From: an uncultured Eubacteriales bacterium
GTDB taxonomy: Bacteria; Bacillota; Clostridia; Oscillospirales; Oscillospiraceae
Assembly (NCBI GenBank): GCA_905201305.1
Contig: CAJKNS010000025.1
Location: 1 to 14,571, forward strand
Reading direction: 5' to 3'
DNA length: 14,571 bases
Shown: positions 7,170 to 13,710 of the stretch, piece after piece
Layout: each line of letters begins with the position of its first letter
Position numbering within the stretch: the stretch's first letter is position 1
Made by a program: the position numbers and the translations under genes
Notes under the pieces: generated by a model
Database searches by the model: none
The model's input: only the letters and a program-made list of their open reading frames with translations
What the model was told of the DNA's origin: nothing

Positions 7170-8656
7170 CAGCGAAGGGTATCCAGCACCACCTGGGGCA
7201 TATTCTGCTTTTCCGTCTCCTGGGTGAAGCGGACTGCCTTACCGGCCAGGCTTTTCAGGGGCTTGGGTGCAGTGGTACGGGTCTTTTTCTCCAGCTGAGT
7301 GAGGATTTCGGTGCCGGGTCTCAGGTCGGTAACGCCCATCGCCTCCAGAACGCTGGCGCAGAACTTATAGGGGGACGCGGTGGAAAGCACCACAGACAGG
7401 GTATCGTCCCCGGTCTTCTGCCGGTACTGCTCCAGCACGGTATAAGCAACGGCGGTGTGTGTATCCATGAGATAGCCCTCGGTGCCGAAGACCTTTGCAA
7501 TATTGTCAGCCGCCGCCTGATCGGAGCACCAGCCTGCGGCAAAATTCTCCTGAATCTTTGCCTTGAGCTCCGGAGAAACCTCATAGCGTCCGGTGGTATT
7601 CAGGGCATTCATATAGCCTCTCACCTGCTCGTCGGAGCCGGACAGCTGATAGAGCAGCCGCTCCAGATTCGAAGAAATCAGAATGTCCATAGAGGGAGAC
7701 GCGGTGGTATAGAACGGACGATTCCGGTCATATACGCCAGTCTCGATAAAATCGGTGAGCACATTGTTGGAGTTGGAGGCGCAAATCAGCGTCTTCACCG
7801 GCAGTCCCATGGTTTTGGCATAGAAGCCTGCCAGAATGTCGCCGAAATTGCCGGTGGGAACGCAGAAGTTGATCTCCTGCCCCATGGTGATTCTGCCGTC
7901 CCGCACCAGATCGCAGTAGGCGGAAATATAATAGACCACCTGTGGCAGCACACGCCCCCAGTTGATGGAGTTGGCAGAGGACAGGAACAGTCCCCGCTCA
8001 TTCAGCGTCTTCCGAATGGCTTCATCGGAGAAAATCTGCTTCACGCCGGTCTGCGCATCGTCAAAGTTGCCGATGACCGCGCAAACGCCTACATTTTCAC
8101 CCTTCTGAGTGACCATCTGGAGCTTCTGGATATCGGAAACGCCATCCTTGGGATAGAACACCAGAATGCGGGTCTGGTCCACATCACAGAAGCCCTCCAG
8201 CGCCGCCTTACCGGTATCGCCGGAGGTTGCCACCAGAATGCAGGCGGTGCGGGTTTCACCGTTTTTCCGCAGGGAGGCCGTGAGAAGATGGGGCAGCATC
8301 TGGAGCGCCATATCCTTAAAGGCGCAGGTGGGACCATGCCACAGCTCCAGCACCTCGGTTCCCTCGGAGAGATGATACACCGGGGCAACGGCAGGGGTAT
8401 CGAACTTCCCCCCCAGCCGGTATGCCTTCTCGGCATAATCCTTTAGCTCTTCCTTGGTAAAATCGTCCAGGTAAAGACTCATAACCTCCACGGCGCGCTG
8501 CTGATAGGTCATGGGCATCAGCTTTTCCAAAAAGCCCTCCGGCATCACCGGGAACTTTTCCGGAGTAAATAGTCCGCCGTCTCTAGACAGTCCCTGTGCA
8601 ATGACCTCTGCGGCGTTTTTCCGCAGGGATGCGTCTCTGGTACTCAAATATTTCAT
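7169..8656 (-). CDS. thrC: Threonine synthase
   Basis: A 495-residue PLP enzyme that converts O-phosphohomoserine to threonine and phosphate, the last step of threonine synthesis. The PLP lysine is K114 in GPTCAFKDMALQ. The phosphate-cradle motif SGDTGKA starts at residue 145, SANSINWGR is at 227-235, and PTGNFGD at 267-273; all are typical of the longer class of threonine synthase. I place the start at the ATG at 8656 because MKYLSTR...GLSRDGGLF is the normal family N-terminus. The open frame extends 41 codons further upstream to 8779, but that part runs antiparallel-free through the yraN 3' end in a different frame and has no family resemblance. A weak AAAGCGGG site precedes it. It starts 19 nt after yraN and overlaps the metallophosphoesterase start by 1 nt. 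Confidence 0.96.
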   Translation of the reverse strand: MKYLSTRDASLRKNAAEVIAQGLSRDGGLFTPEKFPVMPEGFLEKLMPMTYQQRAVEVMSLYLDDFTKEELKDYAEKAYRLGGKFDTPAVAPVYHLSEGTEVLELWHGPTCAFKDMALQMLPHLLTASLRKNGETRTACILVATSGDTGKAALEGFCDVDQTRILVFYPKDGVSDIQKLQMVTQKGENVGVCAVIGNFDDAQTGVKQIFSDEAIRKTLNERGLFLSSANSINWGRVLPQVVYYISAYCDLVRDGRITMGQEINFCVPTGNFGDILAGFYAKTMGLPVKTLICASNSNNVLTDFIETGVYDRNRPFYTTASPSMDILISSNLERLLYQLSGSDEQVRGYMNALNTTGRYEVSPELKAKIQENFAAGWCSDQAAADNIAKVFGTEGYLMDTHTAVAYTVLEQYRQKTGDDTLSVVLSTASPYKFCASVLEAMGVTDLRPGTEILTQLEKKTRTTAPKPLKSLAGKAVRFTQETEKQNMPQVVLDTLR

Positions 8657-8675
8657 CTGTAAAACCCGCTTTCTA

Positions 8676-9038
8676 TTAAAATGCGTTCTTAATATGTCGA
8701 ACCGGCAATGGATGCGTCTCCATGCCGTCTTTGGCATAAAGCGCCACCACATCAAACCGGGGCTGCTTGTCTGTTTCATGGGTCTGGAGATAGATCTCCG
8801 CAGTGAGCCGGAGCTTTTCCTGCTTTCTGGGGGTAACGGTTTCCTCCGGAAGTCCGTGGGAGATGGAAGCCCGCAGCTTCACCTCCACAAATACCAGATA
8901 ATCCCGGTCTTCCACAATCAGGTCAATCTCTCCATAGCGGCTGTGGAAATTTTTCTCCAGCACGGTATAGCCCTGCTCCGTCAAAAACCGCGCCGCCTTT
9001 TCCTCGCCCCAGGTTCCAAGGGCATTACTTTTCCCCAT
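8676..9038 (-). CDS. yraN: YraN family protein (UPF0102, endonuclease-like fold)
   Basis: A 120-residue protein of the YraN/UPF0102 family, normal in length. The hallmark restriction-endonuclease-like core is visible: LGTWGEEKAARFL (7-19), GYTVLEKNFHSRYGEIDLI (E37, D39) and VFVEVKLR (E52, K54), which together give the E/D...ExK arrangement. By family knowledge the fold suggests nuclease ancestry, possibly Holliday-junction-type, but its role is poorly defined. The ATG at 9038 lies inside the last codons of rnhB (14-nt overlap). No good Shine-Dalgarno site precedes it, so it probably relies on coupled translation. The frame stays open upstream to 9266, but that stretch shows no family similarity. 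Confidence 0.92.
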   Translation of the reverse strand: MGKSNALGTWGEEKAARFLTEQGYTVLEKNFHSRYGEIDLIVEDRDYLVFVEVKLRASISHGLPEETVTPRKQEKLRLTAEIYLQTHETDKQPRFDVVALYAKDGMETHPLPVRHIKNAF

Positions 9039-9657
9039 AAAACTTTTTGAGGAAGGTTTTTCGGTGGATGGGACAGATGCCATGCTCCCGAATGGCGTCG
9101 TAGTGCCGCCGAGTGCCATAGCCCTTGTGGACGGCAAACCCGTATTCCGGATACTGCTCGTCCATTTCCTCCATGAACCGGTCTCGGGTGACCTTTGCCA
9201 GAATCGACGCCGCCGCAATGGATGCATCTCTTGCATCGCCCTTGACCACTGCCATTGCCTCCACACCGAAATCCGTGGTGCGGTTGCCGTCGATCAGCGC
9301 CAAATCCGGGTGGACAGACAGCTGGGATATGGCATCCTTCATCGCCATAAACGTGGCATTTAAAATATTCACCTCATCAATGGTCTTTTCATCCACCATG
9401 GCAATGCCATATGCAATGGCTTCCTCCTGAATCACCGGAAACAGCTCCCGGCGTTTTTTATCGCTGAGCTGCTTGGAATCGTTGAGCCCGGGGATTTCAT
9501 AGCCGTCCGGCAGAATTACTGCCGCCGCACAGACCGGACCTGCCAGCGGTCCCCGTCCGGCTTCATCCACGCCGCAGATCACAAGCTCGCCGCGCTCCAA
9601 TTTGATTTCTCTCTGAATGCTCCAGAGATCCACCGGCTCCTTATCCTTCTTCGCCAC
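9025..9657 (-). CDS. rnhB: Ribonuclease HII
   Basis: A 210-residue RNase HII, which cuts the RNA strand of RNA-DNA hybrids and starts removal of single ribonucleotides from DNA. The active site is complete: D31 and E32 in GVDEAGRGPLAGPV, D123 in LIDGN, and D141 in KGD, followed by the conserved SIAAASILAKVTRDR (146-160). The C-terminal GYGTRRHYDAI and the PIHRKTF motif are also typical. The start is GTG at 9657, chosen because GGAGG at 9667-9671 sits 9 nt upstream and the length is normal. The first 17 nt overlap the end of rbgA and the last 14 nt overlap yraN, so all three genes are probably translated together. Confidence 0.97.
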   Translation of the reverse strand: MAKKDKEPVDLWSIQREIKLERGELVICGVDEAGRGPLAGPVCAAAVILPDGYEIPGLNDSKQLSDKKRRELFPVIQEEAIAYGIAMVDEKTIDEVNILNATFMAMKDAISQLSVHPDLALIDGNRTTDFGVEAMAVVKGDARDASIAAASILAKVTRDRFMEEMDEQYPEYGFAVHKGYGTRRHYDAIREHGICPIHRKTFLKKFYGEK

Positions 9658-10522
9658 GGTCCTGCACCTCCGTTTTCTCGGGCATTTCCAGGGTAAACCG
9701 TCCCAGCTTTCCGCTGCGGTATTCCTCCAGCAGCACCCGGCTCATTCGTTCGATGTCGATTTCGCCGCCGGAAATCAGCATGCCGCGCTTTTTGCCGCAC
9801 AGCTCCAGCAGCTCCAGCCCCTGTGCATGTTCCGGCAGGGTGATTTTATATCGCTGCTCCAGCGCCGCCGGATAATAGGTCGCCAGCAGCTCCATGAGAT
9901 GCATGGCAAGAGTCTCGATGTCTACCACGTCGTCCTTGACCGCGCCGGTATAGCTGAGCTTCAAGCCCACCTCCGGGTCCTCAAACTTGGGCCACAGGAT
10001 GCCGGGGGTGTCCAGCAGCTCCAGTCCCCGCTCTACCGTCACCCACTGCTTTCCTCGGGTAACGCCGGGACGATTTTCCGCCTTGGCAGACTTTCTGCCA
10101 GCCACCTGATTGATGAATGTGGATTTTCCCACATTGGGAATGCCCACCACCATCACCCGGATGGTTCTGCCGATCTGCCCCTTTTCCTGATAGCGGCGGA
10201 TTTTCTCCTGAAGCAGCTCCTTGACCCTGGGCGCAAACTGATTGGTGCCCTTTCGGTTTTTGCAGTCCGTTTCCAGCACCATCATGCCCTTTGCCCGGAA
10301 CCAGGCAGCCCAACTTTTTGTTGCCGCCGGGTCTGCCATATCGATGCGATTTAAAATCACCATTCTGGGCTTATCGCCGCAAATGCTGTCGATATCCGGG
10401 TTGCGGGACGCCAGCGGAATTCTTGCGTCCACAATTTCACACACCGCGTCCACCAAGCGGATATCCTGCTCCATCTGCCGCCGGGTTTTGGTCATATGTC
10501 CGGGGTACCACTGGATATTCAT
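9641..10522 (-). CDS. rbgA: Ribosome biogenesis GTPase RbgA/YlqF
   Basis: A 293-residue circularly permuted GTPase with the motif order G4-G1-G3. G4 is NRID (58-61), G1 is GIPNVGKS (127-134), the G2 threonine is in PGVTRG (T155), and G3 is DTPG (171-174). The N-terminal IQWYPGHM (3-10) is the RbgA hallmark. RbgA (YlqF in Bacillus subtilis) acts at a late step of 50S maturation. The G4 motif has arginine where NKxD is usual, a conservative difference. The ATG at 10522 overlaps the lepB stop as ATGA, with GGAGG just upstream. It overlaps rnhB by 17 nt; rbgA and rnhB adjacent near rplS is a conserved arrangement in Firmicutes. Confidence 0.97.
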   Translation of the reverse strand: MNIQWYPGHMTKTRRQMEQDIRLVDAVCEIVDARIPLASRNPDIDSICGDKPRMVILNRIDMADPAATKSWAAWFRAKGMMVLETDCKNRKGTNQFAPRVKELLQEKIRRYQEKGQIGRTIRVMVVGIPNVGKSTFINQVAGRKSAKAENRPGVTRGKQWVTVERGLELLDTPGILWPKFEDPEVGLKLSYTGAVKDDVVDIETLAMHLMELLATYYPAALEQRYKITLPEHAQGLELLELCGKKRGMLISGGEIDIERMSRVLLEEYRSGKLGRFTLEMPEKTEVQDRGEEG

Positions 10523-11094
10523 GAAACACCTCCGATTCGCTTGAAGGGCATGACAATTTGCAGCGCCTTGCCCAGCACATATCGCTGATCCACGCAGCCG
10601 ATTCTGGGGTCCCGGCTGTCTGTGGAATGATTGCGGTTATCGCCCATAACGAAAATGCAGTTTTCCGGCACCGTCAGAGGAAACTGGGTGCCGTTGTCCC
10701 GATAGGTGGGCTCGTTGATATAGGGTTCGTCCTGCAGCACGCCGTCCACAAAGACCTCACCGGTGTCGAAATTGATGTCCACCGTCTGCCCCTCCATGGC
10801 AATCACGCGCTTGACAATGGGCTTATCATCGTCAAAATTCGGCGCCTTTAACACCACAATATCCCCCACCTTGGGCTCATAGAAAAAGTTGCTCAGCAGG
10901 GTCAGCTTATCGCCGTTATGAAGGGTGGGATACATGCTGTCTCCCACCACGCCAACCAACCGAATGGCAAACACAAACAGAATCGTCACAAAAATCAGGC
11001 AGGAGATCAGCTCTCCCAGAGTTTTATATCCGTCAAGCCAGGGAGAACGATTGGCATCCTCCTGCTTCTTTCCCTTTTTCGCATCAGCGCCCAT
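10519..11094 (-). CDS. lepB: Signal peptidase I
   Basis: A 191-residue type I signal peptidase (S26), of the short Gram-positive kind. One N-terminal membrane segment is visible at about residues 27-46, after a charged cytoplasmic stretch. The catalytic serine is S53 in GDSMYPTL and the general-base lysine is K95 in PIVKRVIA. The conserved box GDNRNHSTDSRD follows near residues 152-163, then GKA near the C-terminus. It removes signal peptides from exported proteins on the outer face of the membrane. The ATG at 11094 follows AAAGGCGG. It is the first gene of lepB-rbgA-rnhB-yraN-thrC-phosphoesterase, and its promoter is at 11142-11170. The TGA overlaps the rbgA ATG by 4 nt. Confidence 0.97.
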   Translation of the reverse strand: MGADAKKGKKQEDANRSPWLDGYKTLGELISCLIFVTILFVFAIRLVGVVGDSMYPTLHNGDKLTLLSNFFYEPKVGDIVVLKAPNFDDDKPIVKRVIAMEGQTVDINFDTGEVFVDGVLQDEPYINEPTYRDNGTQFPLTVPENCIFVMGDNRNHSTDSRDPRIGCVDQRYVLGKALQIVMPFKRIGGVS

Positions 11095-11141
11095 AGAAAC
11101 CGCCTTTCTGCTGCGTAAAACGCGCTCTTAAGTAATTATAC

Positions 11142-11170
11142 ATTATAGCATAGCCCGGTGCATCTTAAAA
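11142..11170 (-). promoter_or_regulatory. Extended -10 promoter of the lepB operon
   Basis: On the minus strand, TGC-TATAAT (11150-11142) is a perfect -10 with the TGn extension. A poor -35 (TTTTAA, 11170-11165) lies 17 bp upstream, as is typical for extended -10 promoters. Transcription would start near 11135, about 40 nt before the lepB ATG. A second TATAAT at 11140-11135 has no matching -35. The site lies downstream of the sigma/anti-sigma terminator, so the lepB operon has an independent start. Confidence 0.75.
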
Positions 11171-11257
11171 GTGGCAAATAGAAAAAACAATCCTCCCGCA
11201 GGCGCCATTTTCCTATGCAGATTTCAAAGGCAACACCGCGCAAATACGTCTGCGGAT

Positions 11258-11280
11258 TCTGACGGATCTTTTCCGCCAGA
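11258..11280 (-). repeat. Unassigned 9-bp hairpin between the terminator and the lepB promoter
   Basis: TCTGGCGGA-AAAGA-TCCGTCAGA can form a 9-bp stem with one G-T pair and a 5-nt loop. It lies in the 253-nt non-coding gap between the anti-sigma gene and lepB, after the terminator at 11310-11343 and about 90 bp before the lepB promoter. No U-run follows on either strand, so it is not a second terminator. I see no convincing reading frame here. It may be part of an operator, a small RNA or a decayed gene remnant. Confidence 0.4.
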
Positions 11281-11309
11281 CTCTCTTGATGATTTGTGCG
11301 GTATTGCCC

Positions 11310-11343
11310 AAAAATACGCGCCGCCGAAAATGGCAGCGCGTAT
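11310..11343 (-). terminator. Intrinsic terminator after the sigma/anti-sigma unit
   Basis: On the minus strand, ATACGCGCTGCC-ATTTTC-GGCGGCGCGTAT forms a 12-bp stem with one T-G pair and a 6-nt loop, followed by TTTT. It begins only 4 nt after the anti-sigma stop codon (11348-11350). It separates the two-gene sigma unit from the lepB operon. Confidence 0.88.
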
Positions 11344-11347
11344 GGAT

Positions 11348-12496
11348 TCAATAGGAGTAAGTGGTTACTTCCACGGTCTGACTGGTGGTGCCGTCGGTGA
11401 AATACAGTCCAGTGATGCTGGTGGGATCGACGGTTTCCTTCCAGGTGATAGTGTAGTACACAAGGTTCTGGGTATCGGTGACGCCGCGGGTGGACATGGA
11501 GGTGGAATCAATGGTCATGGTCCCTATGCCATAGGTTCGGTCCGTTAAAACAGAAAAGATGTAATAGGTCCACTGATCGTCCTGCTGCGCTGCCAACGAC
11601 AGCTGTCCCTGGGGCACCAGCGTAAAATCTCTGACATCCGTGTGGAGCCAGAAGGTGCAGCCGGATTCGGACACCGTAAGATCGGTCACGGTAAAGCTCT
11701 GCCCCTCAGACAGCGTTGTGGGCGCATCCAGGCTATCCTCCGTGGGCACAGGCACCCCCTCCTCCGAAAGTCCGATGTACCACTGTCCGGCATAGGGGAT
11801 GCTTTCCTCCGTGGTGCTGACCAGGACTGAGCGAATATAGAGGTACAATGTTGCATTCTGGAGCTGCGCTTCGGTGAGCTCCTGTTCAAAGGAATAGACC
11901 TCCCGCAGCACAAAGGGATTTTCCGGCTCAGAGGATTCCGCGGCGCCAACGGGCATCGCTGAGGTTCCATCCGCCAGCACAAGATCTACATCCATGTCGG
12001 AAAGCTGAAACCCCGTTACGTTTTCCACATCGGCGTCAATGGAAATATCCAGCTGATAATCCGTGCCGCTGCGCCTGAGATTTCCGGCGCTGACGGTCAG
12101 ACCGCTGCCGTCTACCGAAATGGTTGTGGTGGTGTAGCCGTCGTCTGTAATGGACGTCTCCTCCGTAGCAGCAGTCTCTGTGGGCTCCGGTGTCGGTTCA
12201 GCCGGTTCTGCCGCCGCTTTTTCAACGGTCTGAGGATTCTCATCCGCCGGCACGGCTTGGTCGGAAAGGCTTTTTCCCGCCGGGCTGCCGCACCAGAGCT
12301 TCAGCCCGCCTGCTACAGAAATCGACGCCACAATCAGCACTGCGGCTACAATCTGCGCTCCGCGTTTTCTATGGGCGGAATGACGGGTGGATTTTTTCGG
12401 TTTGTGAGGATCACCGGGCAAAATATCCGGCATGGCGTCCAGGGGCAGGTCGTTGTCCAGATAATCGTCCAGCAAATCGGTAATTCTGATCTTCAT
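11348..12496 (-). CDS. Single-pass membrane protein, probable anti-sigma factor of the adjacent ECF sigma factor
   Basis: A 382-residue protein with three visible parts. A short cytoplasmic N-terminus starts MKIRITDLLDDYLDNDLPL, the kind of helix many Clostridial anti-sigma proteins use, followed by a basic stretch (31-45). One membrane segment spans about 47-64. The outer part has a low-complexity linker rich in Ala, Glu, Pro and Thr (about 74-118, including EPTPEPTE) and a Thr/Ser-rich, beta-strand-like region to the end that may hold two Ig-like domains, possibly related to DUF4179/DUF5643. The ATG overlaps the sigma-factor stop by 4 nt (ATGA), with an AGGAGG-type site upstream, which strongly suggests a regulator pair. 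The anti-sigma role is inferred from context and topology; I see no zinc-binding HxxxCxxC motif. The signal it senses is unknown. Confidence 0.75.
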   Translation of the reverse strand: MKIRITDLLDDYLDNDLPLDAMPDILPGDPHKPKKSTRHSAHRKRGAQIVAAVLIVASISVAGGLKLWCGSPAGKSLSDQAVPADENPQTVEKAAAEPAEPTPEPTETAATEETSITDDGYTTTTISVDGSGLTVSAGNLRRSGTDYQLDISIDADVENVTGFQLSDMDVDLVLADGTSAMPVGAAESSEPENPFVLREVYSFEQELTEAQLQNATLYLYIRSVLVSTTEESIPYAGQWYIGLSEEGVPVPTEDSLDAPTTLSEGQSFTVTDLTVSESGCTFWLHTDVRDFTLVPQGQLSLAAQQDDQWTYYIFSVLTDRTYGIGTMTIDSTSMSTRGVTDTQNLVYYTITWKETVDPTSITGLYFTDGTTSQTVEVTTYSY

Positions 12497-13035
12497 ATCT
12501 CCGCCTCCTGTTCCATAATTACCTGCTTGAGCCGCCGCCGTCCGCGGCTGAGCCGGGACTTGATGGTGCCCACAGGGATATCCATGGAAGCTGCAATCTG
12601 CTCCATGGTCTGATATTCATAGTAATACCGCAGAAAAATCTCCTTGTCCACCGGAGGCATGGACCGGACTGCGTCCAGAAGCCGGCGGCGAAGATCCTTT
12701 TCCAGTGTCTGATTCTCCGGAGAGGCATCGGGCAGCTCCAGCACGTCCTCATCCATTGGCAGCGTCTGGTGGAGACTGCGCAAAAAGCTCTTGGCGCGGT
12801 TACGGGCAACCGCACCCAGCCACGCTTTGACCTTGCCCCGGGAGATGGTCCCGGCATGTTCCCACAGAGAATAGAACACATCGGAGGAAAGCTCCTCCAG
12901 ATCCTCCCGGGTGCCCTGATTGCGCAGAACATTATAGATTACGGTTTTGACATAGCTGCCATAGCGATCCATTGCCTCCTGCAAAGCCCGCTGCTGCCGA
13001 TGGGACAGCTTATGATGCAGTTCTTCTTCTGTCAC
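12493..13035 (-). CDS. RNA polymerase sigma factor, ECF (sigma-70 family)
   Basis: A 180-residue, two-domain sigma factor of ECF size. Region 2 is at about residues 21-88 (YGSYVKTVIYNVL, DLEELSSDVFYSLWEHA, KAWLGAVARNRAKSFLR). Region 4 is at about 117-170 and holds a helix-turn-helix (TMEQIAASMDIPVGTIKSRLSRGRRRLK) that would bind the -35 element. Regions 1.1 and 3 are absent, as expected. The start is GTG at 13035, with AAAGGAG eight bases upstream. It overlaps the downstream membrane protein by 4 nt and is probably held inactive by it. A candidate self-regulated promoter lies at 13058-13092. The regulon cannot be told from this window. Confidence 0.92.
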   Translation of the reverse strand: MTEEELHHKLSHRQQRALQEAMDRYGSYVKTVIYNVLRNQGTREDLEELSSDVFYSLWEHAGTISRGKVKAWLGAVARNRAKSFLRSLHQTLPMDEDVLELPDASPENQTLEKDLRRRLLDAVRSMPPVDKEIFLRYYYEYQTMEQIAASMDIPVGTIKSRLSRGRRRLKQVIMEQEAEI

Positions 13036-13057
13036 GTTCCACGCTCCTTTGCGGACA

Positions 13058-13092
13058 TCTATATAGAGTAGCTGCAGCCCAAAAAGGTTGCA
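13058..13092 (-). promoter_or_regulatory. Candidate ECF-type promoter of the sigma/anti-sigma unit
   Basis: Upstream of the sigma GTG, the minus strand carries TGCAACC (13092-13086), with an AAC core like many ECF -35 elements, followed by a T-run. About 18 nt further on is the perfect 10-bp palindrome TCTATATAGA (13067-13058), which could hold the -10. No good sigma-A pair was found between the rplS terminator and the gene. ECF genes are commonly self-regulated, so this is the best candidate, but the exact elements are inferred. Confidence 0.4.
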
Positions 13093-13179
13093 TAACCGTC
13101 CAATATTTTTTCGATTTTTGTTTCAGTGTGCAAGGCAATCCCGCAGACGAAATTGTGCAGTGCTGCCCAAGCCGTAATA

Positions 13180-13206
13180 ATAAAAAAAGGAGCCGTAAGG
13201 CTCCTT
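13180..13206 (-). terminator. Intrinsic terminator of rplS
   Basis: On the minus strand, AAGGAGCC-TTAC-GGCTCCTT is a perfect 8-bp stem with a tetraloop, followed directly by a run of Ts and TATTATT. It lies about 20 nt after the rplS stop and insulates rplS from the sigma-factor unit. Confidence 0.95.
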
Positions 13207-13227
13207 CTTTTACCGGATTTCCGAAAC

Positions 13228-13569
13228 TCAGATCTTCTCCTTGACCTTTGCAGCCTTGCCAACGCGATCGCGGAGATAGTACAGCTTCGCTCTGCGAACC
13301 TTACCACGGCGAACGGTCTCGACATTGACAATGTTAGGAGAATGAACGGGGAAGACCTTCTCCACGCCGACGCCATAGCTCAGGCGGCGAACGGTGATGG
13401 TCTGCTCCACACCGCCGTGCTTCTTGGCGATGATGGTGCCCTCAAAGACCTGAATTCTCTCGCGGGAGCCTTCTTTGATCTTTACATGAACGCGAACGGT
13501 ATCGCCGACGTTCATCTCGGGCAGCTCAGCCTTCATATTCTGCTGATCCAGTTTTTCAATCAGATTCAT
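13228..13569 (-). CDS. rplS: 50S ribosomal protein L19
   Basis: A 113-residue L19, the normal length for the family. L19 sits at the 30S-50S interface. Recognisable segments are GDTVRVHVKIKEG (22-34), RIQVFEGTIIAKKHGG (38-53), TITVRRLSYGVGVEKVFP (57-74) and the basic C-terminal KVRRAKLYYLRDR. I chose the ATG at 13569 because MNLIEKLDQ is the family N-terminus and GGGAGG lies 8 nt upstream; the open frame continuing to 13698 has no family resemblance. It has its own promoter (13670-13698), a folded leader (13570-13663) and its own terminator (13180-13206), so it appears to be a single-gene transcript. Confidence 0.98.
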   Translation of the reverse strand: MNLIEKLDQQNMKAELPEMNVGDTVRVHVKIKEGSRERIQVFEGTIIAKKHGGVEQTITVRRLSYGVGVEKVFPVHSPNIVNVETVRRGKVRRAKLYYLRDRVGKAAKVKEKI

Positions 13570-13663
13570 AAATGAATCCTCCCTTTTCAAAGGCGTTCTT
13601 AACCGCAAGGAATGCCATACACAACATATTGTGTGGCGCGGCAGAGGACCGCCCGTAATTAGC
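13570..13663 (-). ncRNA. Structured leader of rplS, possible L19 autoregulatory leader
   Basis: The untranslated region between the promoter and rplS can form a series of hairpins on the minus strand. The first is GGGCGG with CCGCGCC (13654-13649 with 13641-13635, one bulged G). The second is ACACAA-TATG-TTGTGT (13634-13619), extendable by GCC/GGC across a 2-nt bulge to 13637-13614. The third is GGCATTC with GAACGCC (13616-13610 with 13598-13592, one mismatch). Neighbouring stems share bases, so they partly exclude each other. A small CCTT/AAGG stem touches the ribosome binding site. Firmicute rplS genes are known to carry an L19 leader; whether this matches that Rfam family cannot be tested by eye. 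Confidence 0.5.
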
Positions 13664-13669
13664 CTAACC

Positions 13670-13698
13670 ATTCTATCATAGGAAAAGGGAAAGTGCAA
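13670..13698 (-). promoter_or_regulatory. Promoter of rplS
   Basis: On the minus strand, TTGCAC (13698-13693) and TAGAAT (13675-13670) are spaced by 17 bp, and the -10 has a TGA extension (TGA-TAGAAT). The start would be near 13663, giving a leader of about 95 nt. The -35 begins only 12 nt after the stop codon of the upstream LCP-like gene. Confidence 0.75.
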
Positions 13699-13710
13699 GC
13701 ACTATTTTCA

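Noticed and set aside
8657..8779. 41-codon N-terminal extension of thrC
   Set aside because: The added residues do not resemble threonine synthase and overlap yraN; the ATG at 8656 gives the normal N-terminus.
11136..11351. 71-codon minus-strand frame between the anti-sigma gene and lepB
   Set aside because: It starts on the anti-sigma stop, runs straight through the terminator stem, has no ribosome binding site, and ends inside the lepB promoter.
13570..13698. 43-codon N-terminal extension of rplS
   Set aside because: It would cross the promoter and leader; L19 starts at MNLIEKL with a good ribosome binding site.
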